Source: Brevundimonas sp. A19_0 (GTDB lineage Bacteria; Pseudomonadota; Alphaproteobacteria; Caulobacterales; Caulobacteraceae). From it: a stretch of DNA of 64,000 bases. This document shows positions 34,523-43,725 of the stretch, one piece after another. The translations under genes and the position numbers were made by a program. The stretch's first letter is position 1; each line of letters starts with the position of its first letter. A model generated the notes under the pieces. It made no database searches and had not been told where the DNA came from. It worked only from the letters and a program-made list of their open reading frames with translations. The stretch is from NCBI RefSeq assembly GCF_017744255.1, contig NZ_JAGHQP010000003.1:62001-126000 (forward strand). Reading direction: 5' to 3'.

Positions 34523-34550
34523 GGGCGCGGACCCCGAAGAGTCCGCGCCC
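34523..34550. terminator. Shared hairpin between EamA transporter and cold shock gene
   Basis: gggcgcggac and gtccgcgccc form a perfect 10-bp stem with an 8-base loop. It begins 3 bases after the EamA stop and 26 bases after the end of the opposing cold shock gene. T-runs on both sides are weak, so it is probably a bidirectional hairpin rather than a textbook terminator. Confidence 0.65.
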
Positions 34551-34576
34551 GCAAAGGTCTGAAACCTCAGTCGCTC

Positions 34577-34780
34577 CTAGAGGAGCTTGAGGCCCACGGC
34601 CGAGGTCTTGCCGCGCTGGGTTTCCAGCTCGTATTCGACTTTGGCGTTGTCATCCAGACCGGCCAGGCCGGCTTGCTGAACGGCCGTGATGTGGACGAAC
34701 ACGTCCGACCCACCGCCATCCGGCTGGATGAAACCGTACCCCTTGGTGGGGTTGAACCATTTGACCGTACCGGTCGCCAT
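34577..34780 (-). CDS. Cold shock protein (CspA family)
   Basis: 67 aa from the ATG at 34780. Both RNA-binding motifs are present: KGYGFI (RNP1) and VFVHI (RNP2), in the normal frame [20 protein letters not shown]. It is a single-domain RNA chaperone of the CspA type. A candidate promoter lies about 130 bp upstream, so the transcript would have the long leader usual for cold shock genes. Confidence 0.95.
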   Translation of the reverse strand: MATGTVKWFNPTKGYGFIQPDGGGSDVFVHITAVQQAGLAGLDDNAKVEYELETQRGKTSAVGLKLL

Positions 34781-34912
34781 AATGCGTCTCCGTAAACGCG
34801 CTTTCCAGGCGAACACCCTGATGGGTGTCCGTCAACCCGTCTGGATAAAGCTCGTTCAGGCGAAGGAGCGACCCGCGGCTTTGGACACCGCGCAAATCCG
34901 GGCTGCGTAGGG

Positions 34913-34941
34913 GTTGTCTCGCGTCGGGGGCTTTTGGTCAA
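34913..34941 (-). promoter_or_regulatory. Candidate promoter of the cold shock gene
   Basis: On the minus strand TTGACC (34941-34936) and GACAAC (34918-34913) are separated by 17 bp. This implies a leader of about 125 nt before the ATG. Confidence 0.4.
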
Positions 34942-34973
34942 CCGGAATTGATTCGCGCCCGAGGGGAGCCGGA

Positions 34974-35735
34974 TCAGGCGCACAGCCCGCGTGGCGCCCC
35001 GTCCAGATGCAGGTGATCGGCGTGCGCCTCATTGTAGTCCGGCGTCAGAACGGTCGAGAAAACCCGGCAGGCGCCGTCGCGGAGACGCTTCAGGAAACCC
35101 CGGCCCTCGCTCCCTGAGCGCCCGCGCCCGTCCCAGTCCGAGGCGACGCTGACCACCCGCCCGTCCTCCAGCCTGACGCCCGAGACGTCCAGCGCATTGG
35201 CCCGGGCGTGCTCGCTGGGGCGGGCACTGGGGTCGTCCTTCCCGTAGATCCGGCGACAGGAATAGGAACCATAGTTCTCGACGCTGGCGACCTCACTGCC
35301 GAAGGTCTCGCGGGCCGCCGGGCGCAGGACCTGCCGGTCCCAGATGACGTAGCGGACCGCCAGCGGGCACTGCATGACCAGCCCCCCGGGCCGGAGCGGC
35401 GTCACATCGCCCCCGGTTATCCGCACGGCGCCCCGTACCACGCAGAAGCCGCCGTCGTCGCGGTCGGGCGCGCGCTCGACCTCGACCCCGGCGTCACGCA
35501 GCACCTGCATGCAGGCCTCGGTCACGCCGCGCACCTCTTCTTGCGAGGCGAGGCGCGAGATTTCGAAGTCATCGACCTTGGCGGCCGTCGCCTGACCGAT
35601 CGGCCGGTCCAGATCGAGCGGCTTCCACGGCAGGTCCTGCGGCGGGGCGAACAGGTTCAGCATGGCAAAGGCCGCGCACAGACCCAGCGCCGCCTCCCAC
35701 AACAGATTCCAGAAGTCGGCCAGGTCGCGCTTCAT
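34974..35735 (-). CDS. Extensin-like family protein
   Basis: 253 aa. One N-terminal membrane segment (LLWEAALGLCAAFAMLNLF), then an extracytoplasmic domain matching the extensin-like C-terminal family: paired Cys, YSCRRIYG, SEHARANALDVSG and the metal-site-like ending YNEAHADHLHLD. The HxxxxxxxD and HxH pattern resembles the D-Ala-D-Ala/peptidase M15 zinc site, so cell-wall hydrolysis is possible. It lies 9 bp downstream of the serine hydrolase gene. Confidence 0.8.
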   Translation of the reverse strand: MKRDLADFWNLLWEAALGLCAAFAMLNLFAPPQDLPWKPLDLDRPIGQATAAKVDDFEISRLASQEEVRGVTEACMQVLRDAGVEVERAPDRDDGGFCVVRGAVRITGGDVTPLRPGGLVMQCPLAVRYVIWDRQVLRPAARETFGSEVASVENYGSYSCRRIYGKDDPSARPSEHARANALDVSGVRLEDGRVVSVASDWDGRGRSGSEGRGFLKRLRDGACRVFSTVLTPDYNEAHADHLHLDGAPRGLCA

Positions 35736-35744
35736 CAGGGTCTA

Positions 35745-36899
35745 CTAGACGACCCCGCCGTCTTCGGCGACCGCGAGCCCGGCAAGAAGCGCGCGTAGCA
35801 GGGCCGGACAGGCCTGCGCGCCGGCCGTGCCGTCATTGCTGACGGCGATCAGCGCCAGGTCGCGCGCCGGAGCCACGGCGGCCGAGGCGTACCACATTGT
35901 GTTGGACCCGTCGTGCGCCAGTACCGGCCCCGGGGTCGTCCCGTCCGGACTGGCCCACGGCTGGTTCAGCACGATCCAGCCACAGGCATAGGCCGGCGGC
36001 GGTGTGGTCACGGGCGTCGTCAGTCGCATGATCGAGTTCTCACCGACCAGGTCGCCCCCGCCATTCAGGAAGACCGACAGGAACCGTGCATAGTCGCGCA
36101 TGGTCATATGGACCGTACCGGCCGGGCCCAGGGCCTGGGGATTGTCGGCGCCCGGATGTGACGGCGGCAGGGACAGCTCCTGCCCCCCATAGGTGCGGTG
36201 CGCCCAGGGGGCCGGCTCGGGCGGCGGGCCAAATCCGGCCGAGGTGATGCCCAGCGGTTCGAACACCTGCGCCATCATCATCGACTGCCAGTCCTGACCG
36301 GCGATCGCCTCCATGGCCGCGGCCGCGACCATATAGTTGGCATTGCCGTACTGGAACTGACCCGGGGCGCCGCCGGGCGCAGAGGCCAGTGCCTTTCGGG
36401 CCACGGCCAGCCGCTGCTCGGGCAGGCTCGCCGGATCGCCCCGGGCCGTCATGAACCAGGCCTGCCCCAGCACATCGTCGTCCCTCAACCCCGCGCGATG
36501 CTGCATGAGATCGACAACCCGCACACCGGCCCAGGCGGGATCGTGATCGCCGGGCAGGGCTTCGACGACCTTCAGGTCCCAGCCGGCGCGGCCCTGCTCG
36601 ACCAGCCGCGCGAACAGGGTCGCGGTCATGGCCTTGGTGTTGGAGCCCAGATGCCATCGGTCATCGACCGTGACCGGATCGGTCTGGCCCCGGCGGCGCA
36701 CGCCCCGCACGCCCTGGGCCACCACACCCTCGCGCGAGACCAGGGCGGCGCCCAGACCTACGGGCCGGGTCGCGGCAAAGGCTGAATCGAGCGCCGCCTC
36801 GACGACGGAGGCCGCATCCCGGGCCCGTGCCGGCACGGCGAGCCCGAGGGCAGGAACAGTGCCCATTCCGGCCAGAGCCAGGCGTCGGTTCAGCATCAT
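35745..36899 (-). CDS. Beta-lactamase-family serine hydrolase
   Basis: 384 aa with a signal peptide (LALAGMGTVPALGLAVPARA). The active-site SxxK motif is SNTK (Ser86, Lys89) and a Tyr-x-Asn-like motif is YGNANY near residue 179. It belongs to the class C/esterase/D-aminopeptidase-like group. The ATG at 36899 overlaps the gluQ stop (ATGA), so they are coupled. A true antibiotic-resistance role cannot be claimed; peptidase or esterase activity is equally likely. Confidence 0.82.
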   Translation of the reverse strand: MMLNRRLALAGMGTVPALGLAVPARARDAASVVEAALDSAFAATRPVGLGAALVSREGVVAQGVRGVRRRGQTDPVTVDDRWHLGSNTKAMTATLFARLVEQGRAGWDLKVVEALPGDHDPAWAGVRVVDLMQHRAGLRDDDVLGQAWFMTARGDPASLPEQRLAVARKALASAPGGAPGQFQYGNANYMVAAAAMEAIAGQDWQSMMMAQVFEPLGITSAGFGPPPEPAPWAHRTYGGQELSLPPSHPGADNPQALGPAGTVHMTMRDYARFLSVFLNGGGDLVGENSIMRLTTPVTTPPPAYACGWIVLNQPWASPDGTTPGPVLAHDGSNTMWYASAAVAPARDLALIAVSNDGTAGAQACPALLRALLAGLAVAEDGGVV

Positions 36900-37765
36900 G
36901 GTTCGCTCCCTGTCGGTTCGCGGAAGCCCAGCTGCTCCCTCAGGGCACGCGGCGAGGTGCCGTCCGCCCGGATCTGCGCCAGTGTGACGGCCCCGTCGCG
37001 TTTGGCAAACCGCTTCCCCTCATCGTCCAGTAGCAGCCGATGATGACGATAAATGGGGGTGGGCAGGTCCAGCAGCGCCTGCAGCACCCTCTGGATCGAG
37101 GTCATCGGGACCAGATCCTCGCCCCGGATCACATGGGTGATGCCCTGGGCGGCATCGTCGATTACCGAGGCGATGACATAGCCCGCGCCGATATCCTTGC
37201 GGCCCATGACCATATCGCCCAGCGCCTCGGGCCGGGCGTGATGGAGGCCGGGATCGACGCCTTCCTCGATCCAGCTCAGCCGCGACAGGTCACCCAGCTT
37301 CCGGCGGGCCTGCTCCAGGGACAACCGCCAGGCAAACGGCTCCCCGGCCGCCAGCCGCCGGGCCTCTTCCTCCGGCGCATGCGGGCCCCCGGTAAATGCC
37401 GCCGGGTCCGCCGGATCGTCGGCATGCGGCGCCACCCCGGCCAACACCAGCCGCTCCTTGCGTGTCCGGAAGCAGCGGTACAGCAGGCCTTGTTCGCGCA
37501 ACCGTTCCAGCGCGTGGTCGTACTCCGCTCGGTGGTCGGACTGGCGCCGCACCGGGGTCTCCCAGCCCAGCCCCAGCCAGGTCAGGTCCTCGAGCACCCC
37601 GGCCTCATATTCGGGCCGGCACCGGGTGAAATCCGTATCCTCAATGCGCAGCAGGAACCGCCCGCCGACCTCCCGTGCGGCCGTCCAGGCCGTAAGTGCC
37701 GAAAAGGCATGGCCCTTGTGCAGGCGCCCCGTCGGCGAGGGGGCAAAACGCGTCACCAGCGTCAT
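36896..37765 (-). CDS. gluQ: Glutamyl-queuosine tRNA(Asp) synthetase
   Basis: 289 aa from the ATG at 37765. The truncated glutamyl-tRNA synthetase has the class I signature PSPTGRLHKGHAFSA, RIEDTDFTRCRPEY, a central IRGEDLVPMTSIQRVL, and KRFAKRDGAVTL in place of KMSKS. The length lacks the anticodon-binding domain, as expected for GluQ, which glutamylates queuosine in the anticodon of tRNA(Asp). It implies the cell makes queuosine, so preQ0 could be available to the DpdA-like protein of the element. Confidence 0.9.
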   Translation of the reverse strand: MTLVTRFAPSPTGRLHKGHAFSALTAWTAAREVGGRFLLRIEDTDFTRCRPEYEAGVLEDLTWLGLGWETPVRRQSDHRAEYDHALERLREQGLLYRCFRTRKERLVLAGVAPHADDPADPAAFTGGPHAPEEEARRLAAGEPFAWRLSLEQARRKLGDLSRLSWIEEGVDPGLHHARPEALGDMVMGRKDIGAGYVIASVIDDAAQGITHVIRGEDLVPMTSIQRVLQALLDLPTPIYRHHRLLLDDEGKRFAKRDGAVTLAQIRADGTSPRALREQLGFREPTGSEP

Positions 37766-37891
37766 GGGCGTGTGATCGGCGGTTTCCGGCCCCCGGCTCC
37801 GGATTGGGGGGTGATCGTATGGCAAAGTTCAGCCAGACTGCGCATGGGCCGACCCTAGTGGCCGGTCCCGACCCTGTCATCAAGGCCCGCC

Positions 37892-38542
37892 ATGCCGACC
37901 GCCCCCACCGCCGATCACATCCTGACTGCCCGGCAGGCCCTGACGGCCGCCGATCCCGCGCTCGTCCGGATCGTGGACGCGGTCCCGCCGTTCGAATGGC
38001 GGCTGCGGACCGGGGGCTTCGAGGGCCTGTTTCGCATGATCGTCGAACAGCAGGTGTCGGTGGCCGCGGCCGCCTCCATCTGGCGCCGCGTGGTCGAAGG
38101 CCTGGGAGAGGTCACGCCCCAGGCCGTGCTTGCCCGGCCGGTCGAGGACCTGCGGACCCTTGGCCTTTCGGGCCAGAAGGCCCGCTACGGCCACGAGATT
38201 GCCCGCGCCCATGTCGAGGGTCACATCGACTTTGACCACCTCGAGCGGCTGGACGATGCCGAGGCCATCGCCGCCCTGACCGCCATCAAGGGCGTGGGCC
38301 TGTGGACCGCCGAGACCTTCCTGATGTTCTGCGAAGGGCGGACCGACGTCTTCCCGGGCGGCGACGTCGCCCTGCAGGAGGCCATGCGCTGGGCCGACCG
38401 GCTGGACGACCGCCCGACCCAGAAACAGGCCTATGCCCGGGCCGAGGCCTGGCGCCCGCACCGCTCTGTCGCCGCCCACCTGCTGTGGAGCTGGTACGGG
38501 GCCGTCAAGCGCGGCGAGATTTCGCTGGAGGCCGCCGCATGA
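37892..38542 (+). CDS. DNA-3-methyladenine glycosylase II-like (AlkA family)
   Basis: 216 aa. HhH-GPD base-excision glycosylase: FRMIVEQQVSVAAAASIWRR, the helix-hairpin-helix LTAIKGVGLWTAETF and the catalytic Asp in PGGDVALQEA. It removes alkylated bases from DNA. The stop overlaps the start of the TRIC-family gene (ATGA). Confidence 0.85.
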   Translation: MPTAPTADHILTARQALTAADPALVRIVDAVPPFEWRLRTGGFEGLFRMIVEQQVSVAAAASIWRRVVEGLGEVTPQAVLARPVEDLRTLGLSGQKARYGHEIARAHVEGHIDFDHLERLDDAEAIAALTAIKGVGLWTAETFLMFCEGRTDVFPGGDVALQEAMRWADRLDDRPTQKQAYARAEAWRPHRSVAAHLLWSWYGAVKRGEISLEAAA

Positions 38543-39195
38543 TCGAGGCGCCGATCCTTGCCACCCTCAGCCAGCCGATCCTGCCCAACCTCTATCTGGT
38601 GGACTATGCGGGCGTGGCCGTGTTTGCCGCGACGGGGGCGCTGGCCGCCGCGCGCGAAAAGCATGATCTGGTCACCCTGGGCTTCTTTGCGGCTATCACC
38701 GGGGTCGGCGGCGGCACCCTGCGCGATGTGATGCTGGACGTGCCGGTCTTCTGGGTCGTCGACTGGAAATATATCGCTGTCTGCCTGCTGGCGGCGCTGG
38801 CGGTGTGGGTCATCGGCCGGCCCGAGTGGCGCTTCCGCGCCCTGCTGTGGCTGGATGCCATCGGTCTGGCGGCCTATGGCGTCATGGGCGCGGCCAAGGC
38901 CGAGGCTCTGGGGGCCAGCCCCCTGATCTGCATCGTCATGGGTACGGTCACCGCCTGTTTCGGCGGGATTGTGCGCGACCTCCTGGCAGGACAGCCCTCG
39001 ATCCTGCTTCGGCGCGAGATCACGGTGACAGCGGCCATTCTGGCGGCGGTCGCCTATGTGGGCTTCAAGACCATCGGCCTCGGCAATGTCACGGCGGCGG
39101 TGCTGGCCATGCCGCTCGGCTTTGCGCTCCGTGCCGGTGCGCTGGCCTGGGGCTGGAGCCTGCCGTCCTTCCCCGCCCGCGTGCGCGCGCCCTGA
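38539..39195 (+). CDS. Trimeric intracellular cation channel family protein (UPF0126)
   Basis: 218 aa from the ATG at 38539. Two UPF0126 repeats can be read (VFAATGALAAAREKHDLVTLGFFAAITGVGGGTLRDVML and the partial repeat ICIVMGTVTACFGGIVRDLLAG), with about seven helices. The conserved GGGTLRD and GGIVRD segments are ion-pathway glycines. Bacterial TRIC homologues conduct potassium. It is coupled to the glycosylase gene. Confidence 0.85.
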   Translation: MIEAPILATLSQPILPNLYLVDYAGVAVFAATGALAAAREKHDLVTLGFFAAITGVGGGTLRDVMLDVPVFWVVDWKYIAVCLLAALAVWVIGRPEWRFRALLWLDAIGLAAYGVMGAAKAEALGASPLICIVMGTVTACFGGIVRDLLAGQPSILLRREITVTAAILAAVAYVGFKTIGLGNVTAAVLAMPLGFALRAGALAWGWSLPSFPARVRAP

Positions 39196-39335
39196 GCTCC
39201 GTCCAGCGACTTCACGCAACCGACACGTCTTCGTCATGGCGGTGGCTTCGAATCGACGATAAGGTTTCCCATCAGCGGGGAGGAAGTCGTCTTCAGTCCG
39301 GTCGCTTGTCCATATGCCGTGCGGAACGGAGGGGG

Positions 39336-39971
39336 ATGATGTCCCGCTCACTTTCCTCATTGTCGGGGGCTGCTCTTTCCGGTGCCGCCCTTGCCGAGGT
39401 TCACCCCGGTCGCATGACGGCGCCGCGTACGCCCTCCGGCTGGCCCGCCCTGGTGCTGAATGCGGACTTCCGGCCGCTCTCCTACTATCCCCTGTCGATC
39501 TGGCCCTGGCAGGATGTGATCAAGGCCGTCTGGCAGGACCGGGTCGACGTCGTCTCGGTCTATGACAAGGTGGTCCGCAGCCCCTCGATGGAGATCCAGC
39601 TGCCCAGCGTGGTCTCGCTCAAGACCTATATCGACCAGGACCGCTCGCCCGCCTTCACCCGCTTCAACGTCTTCCTCCGCGACGGCTTCACCTGCCAGTA
39701 CTGCGGCACAGGCGGAGAGCTGACGTTCGACCACGTCGTGCCGCGCTCGCACGGCGGGCGCACGACCTGGGACAATATCGTCGCGGCCTGCCCGCCCTGT
39801 AACCTCAGGAAGGGCGGCCGCACCCCGGCCCAGGCAGGCATGCCCATGCTGCATGCGCCGCATCGGCCCAATGCCTGGCAGTTGCAGGACGCGGGACGGC
39901 GCTTCCCACCCGACTATCTGCACAACAGCTGGCTCGACTACCTCTACTGGGACATCGAACTGGAACCCTGA
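39336..39971 (+). CDS. HNH endonuclease
   Basis: 211 aa from the ATG at 39336; a GGAGGGGG ribosome binding site is directly before it, so the next ATG (39339) or the later one at 39414 (185 aa, MTAPRTPSGW) are possible starts. The HNH domain is complete: FTCQYCG, LTFDHVVPRSHGG, WDNIVAACPPCN. The N-terminal part (ALVLNADFRPLSYYPLSIWPWQDVIKAVW) is typical of a widespread housekeeping HNH family, so this is not necessarily a defence nuclease. Confidence 0.85.
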   Translation: MMSRSLSSLSGAALSGAALAEVHPGRMTAPRTPSGWPALVLNADFRPLSYYPLSIWPWQDVIKAVWQDRVDVVSVYDKVVRSPSMEIQLPSVVSLKTYIDQDRSPAFTRFNVFLRDGFTCQYCGTGGELTFDHVVPRSHGGRTTWDNIVAACPPCNLRKGGRTPAQAGMPMLHAPHRPNAWQLQDAGRRFPPDYLHNSWLDYLYWDIELEP

Positions 39972-40049
39972 GGCAGGCTGGCGGCCCGGCCCGGGATGGC
40001 CTAGTGCAGGAGACAACCGGCCGGGCCGGATCCTCCCTTCGGATATCCC

Positions 40050-40826
40050 ATGAAGCTGCGCGTCCACGCCGAGCTGACCTATCGCTTTCCCGCGCCGACC
40101 GATGCCATCTATCTGATCGAGGCCGCGCGCTGGCCCGGGCAGGTGCTGCTGCAGGAGCGGCTCGAGACCACGCCCGCGGTCGAGTGGGTGGCCCATACCA
40201 CCCGCGACTATGGCGCCCGTACCCTGCGGGCCCGCCTGAAGGGCGATGTCCGCCTGACCTATGAGGCCGTGGTCGACAACGGCGCGCTGTCCCCTCTGCC
40301 GGAGACGGCGCACCAGCACGACTGGACCGACCTTCCGGGCGAGACCCTGACCTATCTGTGGCCCAGCCGCTATTGCCCGTCAGACGGCTTCGAGCGGTTC
40401 GTGGAGGGGCGGTGGTCCGATCTGCGCGGCGGCGCGCGGGTGCTGGCCATCCTCGACTGGCTGCGCAGCCATATCGCCTATGTCCATGGTGTTTCGACGC
40501 CCCAGACCACGGCGGCGGACACCTTTGTCGACCGCGCGGGGGTGTGCCGCGACTTTACCCATCTGGGCCTGTCGCTGTGCCGGGCCTCGGGCATCCCGGC
40601 GCGCGCCGTCAGCGCCTATGCGCTGGATCTCGACCCGCCCGACTTCCACGCCGTGTTCGAGGTCTATCTGTCCGGCGGCTGGTGGCTGGTCGATCCCACG
40701 GGTCTGGCGCCCGTCGAGGGACTGGTGCGGATCGCCAGCGGGCGCGATGCCGTCGACATCGCCTTCCTGTCCACCAGCGGGGGCTGCGAGATGCTGTCCC
40801 AGTCCGTGCGCGTCGAGCGCGCCTGA
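40050..40826 (+). CDS. Transglutaminase-like family protein
   Basis: 258 aa. The N-terminal bacterial transglutaminase-like beta domain is followed by the papain-like core: Cys166 in DRAGVCRDFTHLG, His200 in DFHAVFEVYL and Asp215 in WWLVDPTG. These are the Cys-His-Asp triad positions. There is no signal peptide, so it acts in the cytoplasm, probably as a protease or amidase. Confidence 0.85.
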   Translation: MKLRVHAELTYRFPAPTDAIYLIEAARWPGQVLLQERLETTPAVEWVAHTTRDYGARTLRARLKGDVRLTYEAVVDNGALSPLPETAHQHDWTDLPGETLTYLWPSRYCPSDGFERFVEGRWSDLRGGARVLAILDWLRSHIAYVHGVSTPQTTAADTFVDRAGVCRDFTHLGLSLCRASGIPARAVSAYALDLDPPDFHAVFEVYLSGGWWLVDPTGLAPVEGLVRIASGRDAVDIAFLSTSGGCEMLSQSVRVERA

Positions 40827-40835
40827 GGCCGCGGC

Positions 40836-42575
40836 CTAGCGCCGCCGCTGCCGCGACAGGTAGTCGCGATATGCATCGATATTGTCGAGGCGGCGCAGCA
40901 CCTTGTTCTGCGGGTCGATCAGCACATGGCTGTGCGGGCCGACGCCCCGGATCTCGCCCCGGCCACCCGTCATGGGCACGGTCTGGACGCGCCCATCGAC
41001 CGAGACCTCGATCGGCATGGGAAAGACGCTGCCGTCGCCCACCACCCATTCCATGATCAGCCGGTCGCCCTGCTGGCGCGTGACCAGATCGGGCAGGGCT
41101 GCCTGATAGAGATAGCCGTGGAAGAACCAGCCCAGGTCCTGACCGGTCACCTCATTCACGATGGCGAGGAAGTCGGGCGTCGAGGCATAGCGCGGTTCGA
41201 AATTGCCCGGCCGCGGATCGGGACGGCCATAGACCAGCCGGGTCACGGATTCGAAGAAGGCCTCGTCCCCGATCAGCATCCGCAGCGAATGCATGATCAG
41301 CGAGCCCTTGTAATAGATGTCGTTGCCCGGGCCCTGATCGCCTTCATAGACCTCCTCCTCGGTCAGGGCGCGGCCCGACACGACCGGGAAACGGTTGGCC
41401 AGACCCAGCCGCTGCTCCAGCAGGCCGGCCTGATAGTACTGCTCGCCGTTCAGCCAGCCCGCGTAGAGCGGCTGCATATAGGTGCCGAGCCCCTCGTGCA
41501 GCCACATGTCGTCCCAGTTGACGTTGGTCAGCTGGTTGCCGAACCACTCGTGCGCCAGCTCGTGCTGCAACAGCCAGTCATAGCCGGTGTGATCCTTGCG
41601 GTAGTTGTTGCCATAGGCGTTGATGGTCTGGTGCTCCATGCCCAGGTGCGGGGTCTCGACCACGCCCATCTTCTCGTCGCCGAAGGGGAAGGGGCCGACG
41701 GTGGCCTCGAAGAAGTCCAGCTGCTGCGGGAATTCGGCAAACAGGGCCGCGGCCTTGGCCGGATCGGTACTGTTCAGATGCCAGAAATGCATCGGCACGG
41801 TGTTGCCGAAGCGGCTCTCATAGGTGCCCGACAGCTCGACATAGGGGCCGACGGTCAGCGAAATCGCATAGTTGTTGGGCTGGCGCGCGGTCCAGTTCCA
41901 GGTGGTCCAGCCGTCGCCGTGGTCTTCCTTGCCGAGGAAGCGCCCGTTGGCCGGCGCCGACAGGTCCGACGGAATGGTGATGTGCAGGTCCACGCGGCCC
42001 GGCTCGGCCATCGGATGGTCGATACAGGGCCAGAACAGGTCACAGCCGTCGCCCTGGATGGCGGTGGCGATCCACGGCTCTCCGCCCGGTGCGGTCGACC
42101 AGACAAAGCCCCCGTCCCAGGGGGCATTGCGCGCCACATGCGGCTTGCCGGAATAGGCGATGCGCAGATCCACGCTCTGGCCTGCGCGCAAGCGCCGCGG
42201 CAGGCTGATGGTCATCCGGCCTTCCGGGTTCACCCAGTCGCGGGAGGACAGCACCCGCCCGTCAACGGCCACTTCCGAAACGTCGAACACCGTGTCCAGC
42301 TCGACCACCAGCCGGTCCAGCGGCGCGGTAGCGGTGAAAGTCAGGGTGGCGACCGCGTCGATCGCCTTGTCATCCGGCAGCACCTTGATCGCCAGATCGG
42401 CCACGTCGAACTGCATGGCCAGCTGCTCGGGCGTGCGCGGCCCGCCCGTATCCATGGTGAAGGCCGTCGAGGTGCGGCCCTCGCTCTCGTCCTGCGCCAG
42501 AGCCGGGGCATTGGCCGCGAGGCTCAGACCAAAGGCGGCCATCGAGACCAGAAGCGGACGGAAGGTTTTGCTCAA
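40836..42575 (-). CDS. M1-family metallopeptidase
   Basis: 579 aa with signal peptide (LLVSMAAFGLSLAANAPALAQ). The exopeptidase motif region GMEHQTINAYG precedes the zinc site HELAHEWFGNQLT (about residues 338-350), with the third ligand Glu in MWLHEGLGTYM. It is an aminopeptidase or leukotriene A4 hydrolase-like enzyme exported to the periplasm. It lies downstream of rpmB, separated by a strong terminator. Confidence 0.9.
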   Translation of the reverse strand: MSKTFRPLLVSMAAFGLSLAANAPALAQDESEGRTSTAFTMDTGGPRTPEQLAMQFDVADLAIKVLPDDKAIDAVATLTFTATAPLDRLVVELDTVFDVSEVAVDGRVLSSRDWVNPEGRMTISLPRRLRAGQSVDLRIAYSGKPHVARNAPWDGGFVWSTAPGGEPWIATAIQGDGCDLFWPCIDHPMAEPGRVDLHITIPSDLSAPANGRFLGKEDHGDGWTTWNWTARQPNNYAISLTVGPYVELSGTYESRFGNTVPMHFWHLNSTDPAKAAALFAEFPQQLDFFEATVGPFPFGDEKMGVVETPHLGMEHQTINAYGNNYRKDHTGYDWLLQHELAHEWFGNQLTNVNWDDMWLHEGLGTYMQPLYAGWLNGEQYYQAGLLEQRLGLANRFPVVSGRALTEEEVYEGDQGPGNDIYYKGSLIMHSLRMLIGDEAFFESVTRLVYGRPDPRPGNFEPRYASTPDFLAIVNEVTGQDLGWFFHGYLYQAALPDLVTRQQGDRLIMEWVVGDGSVFPMPIEVSVDGRVQTVPMTGGRGEIRGVGPHSHVLIDPQNKVLRRLDNIDAYRDYLSRQRRR

Positions 42576-42631
42576 CGGAGGTCTCCGGCAGGCCTGTCAC
42601 AGGAAGGCCGGAACCTTAGAGGGCGAACCAC

Positions 42632-42664
42632 AAAAGAAAAGGCCGGTGTTTCCACCGGCCTTTC
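42632..42664 (-). terminator. Rho-independent terminator of rpmB
   Basis: On the minus strand an 8-bp stem GGCCGGTG/CACCGGCC with a 4-base loop is followed by TTTTCTTTT. It lies 25 bp beyond the rpmB stop. Confidence 0.88.
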
Positions 42665-42688
42665 CGAAATCGGGTTGATCCGTCGGGA

Positions 42689-42985
42689 TCAGGACGCTTG
42701 CTGTTCCGCCAGCTTGGCCTTCACCTGACGCTTGATGCGCTGGGCGGCGGTCGACAGCTTCTCGTCGCGGGCCTTCACGATGAAAGCGTCCAGTCCACCC
42801 TTGTAGTCCAGCGTGCGCAGGGCGGCGTTCGAGATACGCAGGCTGAAGGTCTGGCCGAGGGCCTCCGAGGCAACCTTGACGGTCTTCAGCGACGGCAGGA
42901 AGCGACGCTTGGTCTTGATGTTCGAGTGGCTGACCGAATGGCCGACCATCGGGCCGATCCCGGTAAGTTCGCAACGACGCGACAT
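42689..42985 (-). CDS. rpmB: 50S ribosomal protein L28
   Basis: 98 aa from the ATG at 42985. The typical L28 start is visible: [20 protein letters not shown], then [12 protein letters not shown] and [12 protein letters not shown]. The gene is monocistronic between its own promoter (43074-43102) and terminator. Confidence 0.95.
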   Translation of the reverse strand: MSRRCELTGIGPMVGHSVSHSNIKTKRRFLPSLKTVKVASEALGQTFSLRISNAALRTLDYKGGLDAFIVKARDEKLSTAAQRIKRQVKAKLAEQQAS

Positions 42986-43073
42986 GGACTGATCCTCATG
43001 GGCGCCCGGCATCAACGACGTCAGGCACGAAAAACGGATGCACGCGAAACCCTGTCCCGCGCGAGAGGCGGTC

Positions 43074-43102
43074 GTATAGAGGAGGAGGGGGCCGCGCGTC
43101 AA
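43074..43102 (-). promoter_or_regulatory. Predicted rpmB promoter
   Basis: On the minus strand TTGACG (43102-43097) and CTATAC (43079-43074) are 17 bp apart. They lie about 90 bp before the rpmB start. Confidence 0.6.
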
Positions 43103-43248
43103 GGCCGGGCGGTGCCCGATCCGACCGGCGTGCATGCCCCTCTTCCGGCCAAGGCTGACCGCACAATTACAGGCCGTTCAGCCCCGGTTCAATTGCCGCC
43201 ACATAATCAGGGCATATATCGATCCCTGACCTTTCAGAGAGGGCTGAC

Positions 43249-43725
43249 ATGACGAACAGACAAGGCCGCACCCGTTTCCTCACCCGTGCACTCCCCGTCG
43301 CGGGTGGCGCGCTGGCGCTGGGTATGCTGATGACGGTGCCGTCGTCGGCGACCTCGCCCCAGGCCTCCGGCACCCCGCTGCCGGGCTACTGGGAATACAG
43401 CACCCGCGTGCTGGGCGTCGGCGAGACCGAGACCAAATGCGTGCGCCAGAGCGAGATCAACCGCTTCTTCGGCGGACTGTCGACGCGCCGCTGGTCCTGT
43501 ACCTATCCGGTCAAGGAAGTCGGCAACGGACAGGCGCGCTTCGAGGGCACCTGTCGGGATCACAAGGACCGCACGGTCCGCGTGCGCCTGAACGGGCCTT
43601 ATGACGCCGAGAGCTTCCGCTTCAGCGGGGGCGCCCAGCTTGCGCGCGGCACCCCCTATATTCCCGCCAGCATCACGGCCCGCCGCATCAGCGGCACCTG
43701 CCCGGCGGGCGCCGAATACTTCTGA
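43249..43725 (+). CDS. DUF3617-like secreted protein
   Basis: 158 aa, signal peptide at residues 10-35 (ALPVAGGALALGMLMTVPSSA). The mature part has LPGYWEYSTRV and four cysteines (TKCV, WSC, GTC, SGTC), matching the DUF3617 pattern of small periplasmic proteins. Ends 1 bp from the opposing hypothetical gene. Function unknown. Confidence 0.75.
   Translation: MTNRQGRTRFLTRALPVAGGALALGMLMTVPSSATSPQASGTPLPGYWEYSTRVLGVGETETKCVRQSEINRFFGGLSTRRWSCTYPVKEVGNGQARFEGTCRDHKDRTVRVRLNGPYDAESFRFSGGAQLARGTPYIPASITARRISGTCPAGAEYF

Noticed and set aside
35745..36899. Antibiotic-resistance beta-lactamase
   Set aside because: Only the general SxxK serine hydrolase fold is visible; many members are peptidases or esterases, so a resistance call is not supported.
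40926..42728. Open frame of 600 codons antisense to the M1 peptidase
   Set aside because: The peptidase has signal peptide and zinc motif; the opposite frame is low-complexity Gly/Arg/Gln-rich.
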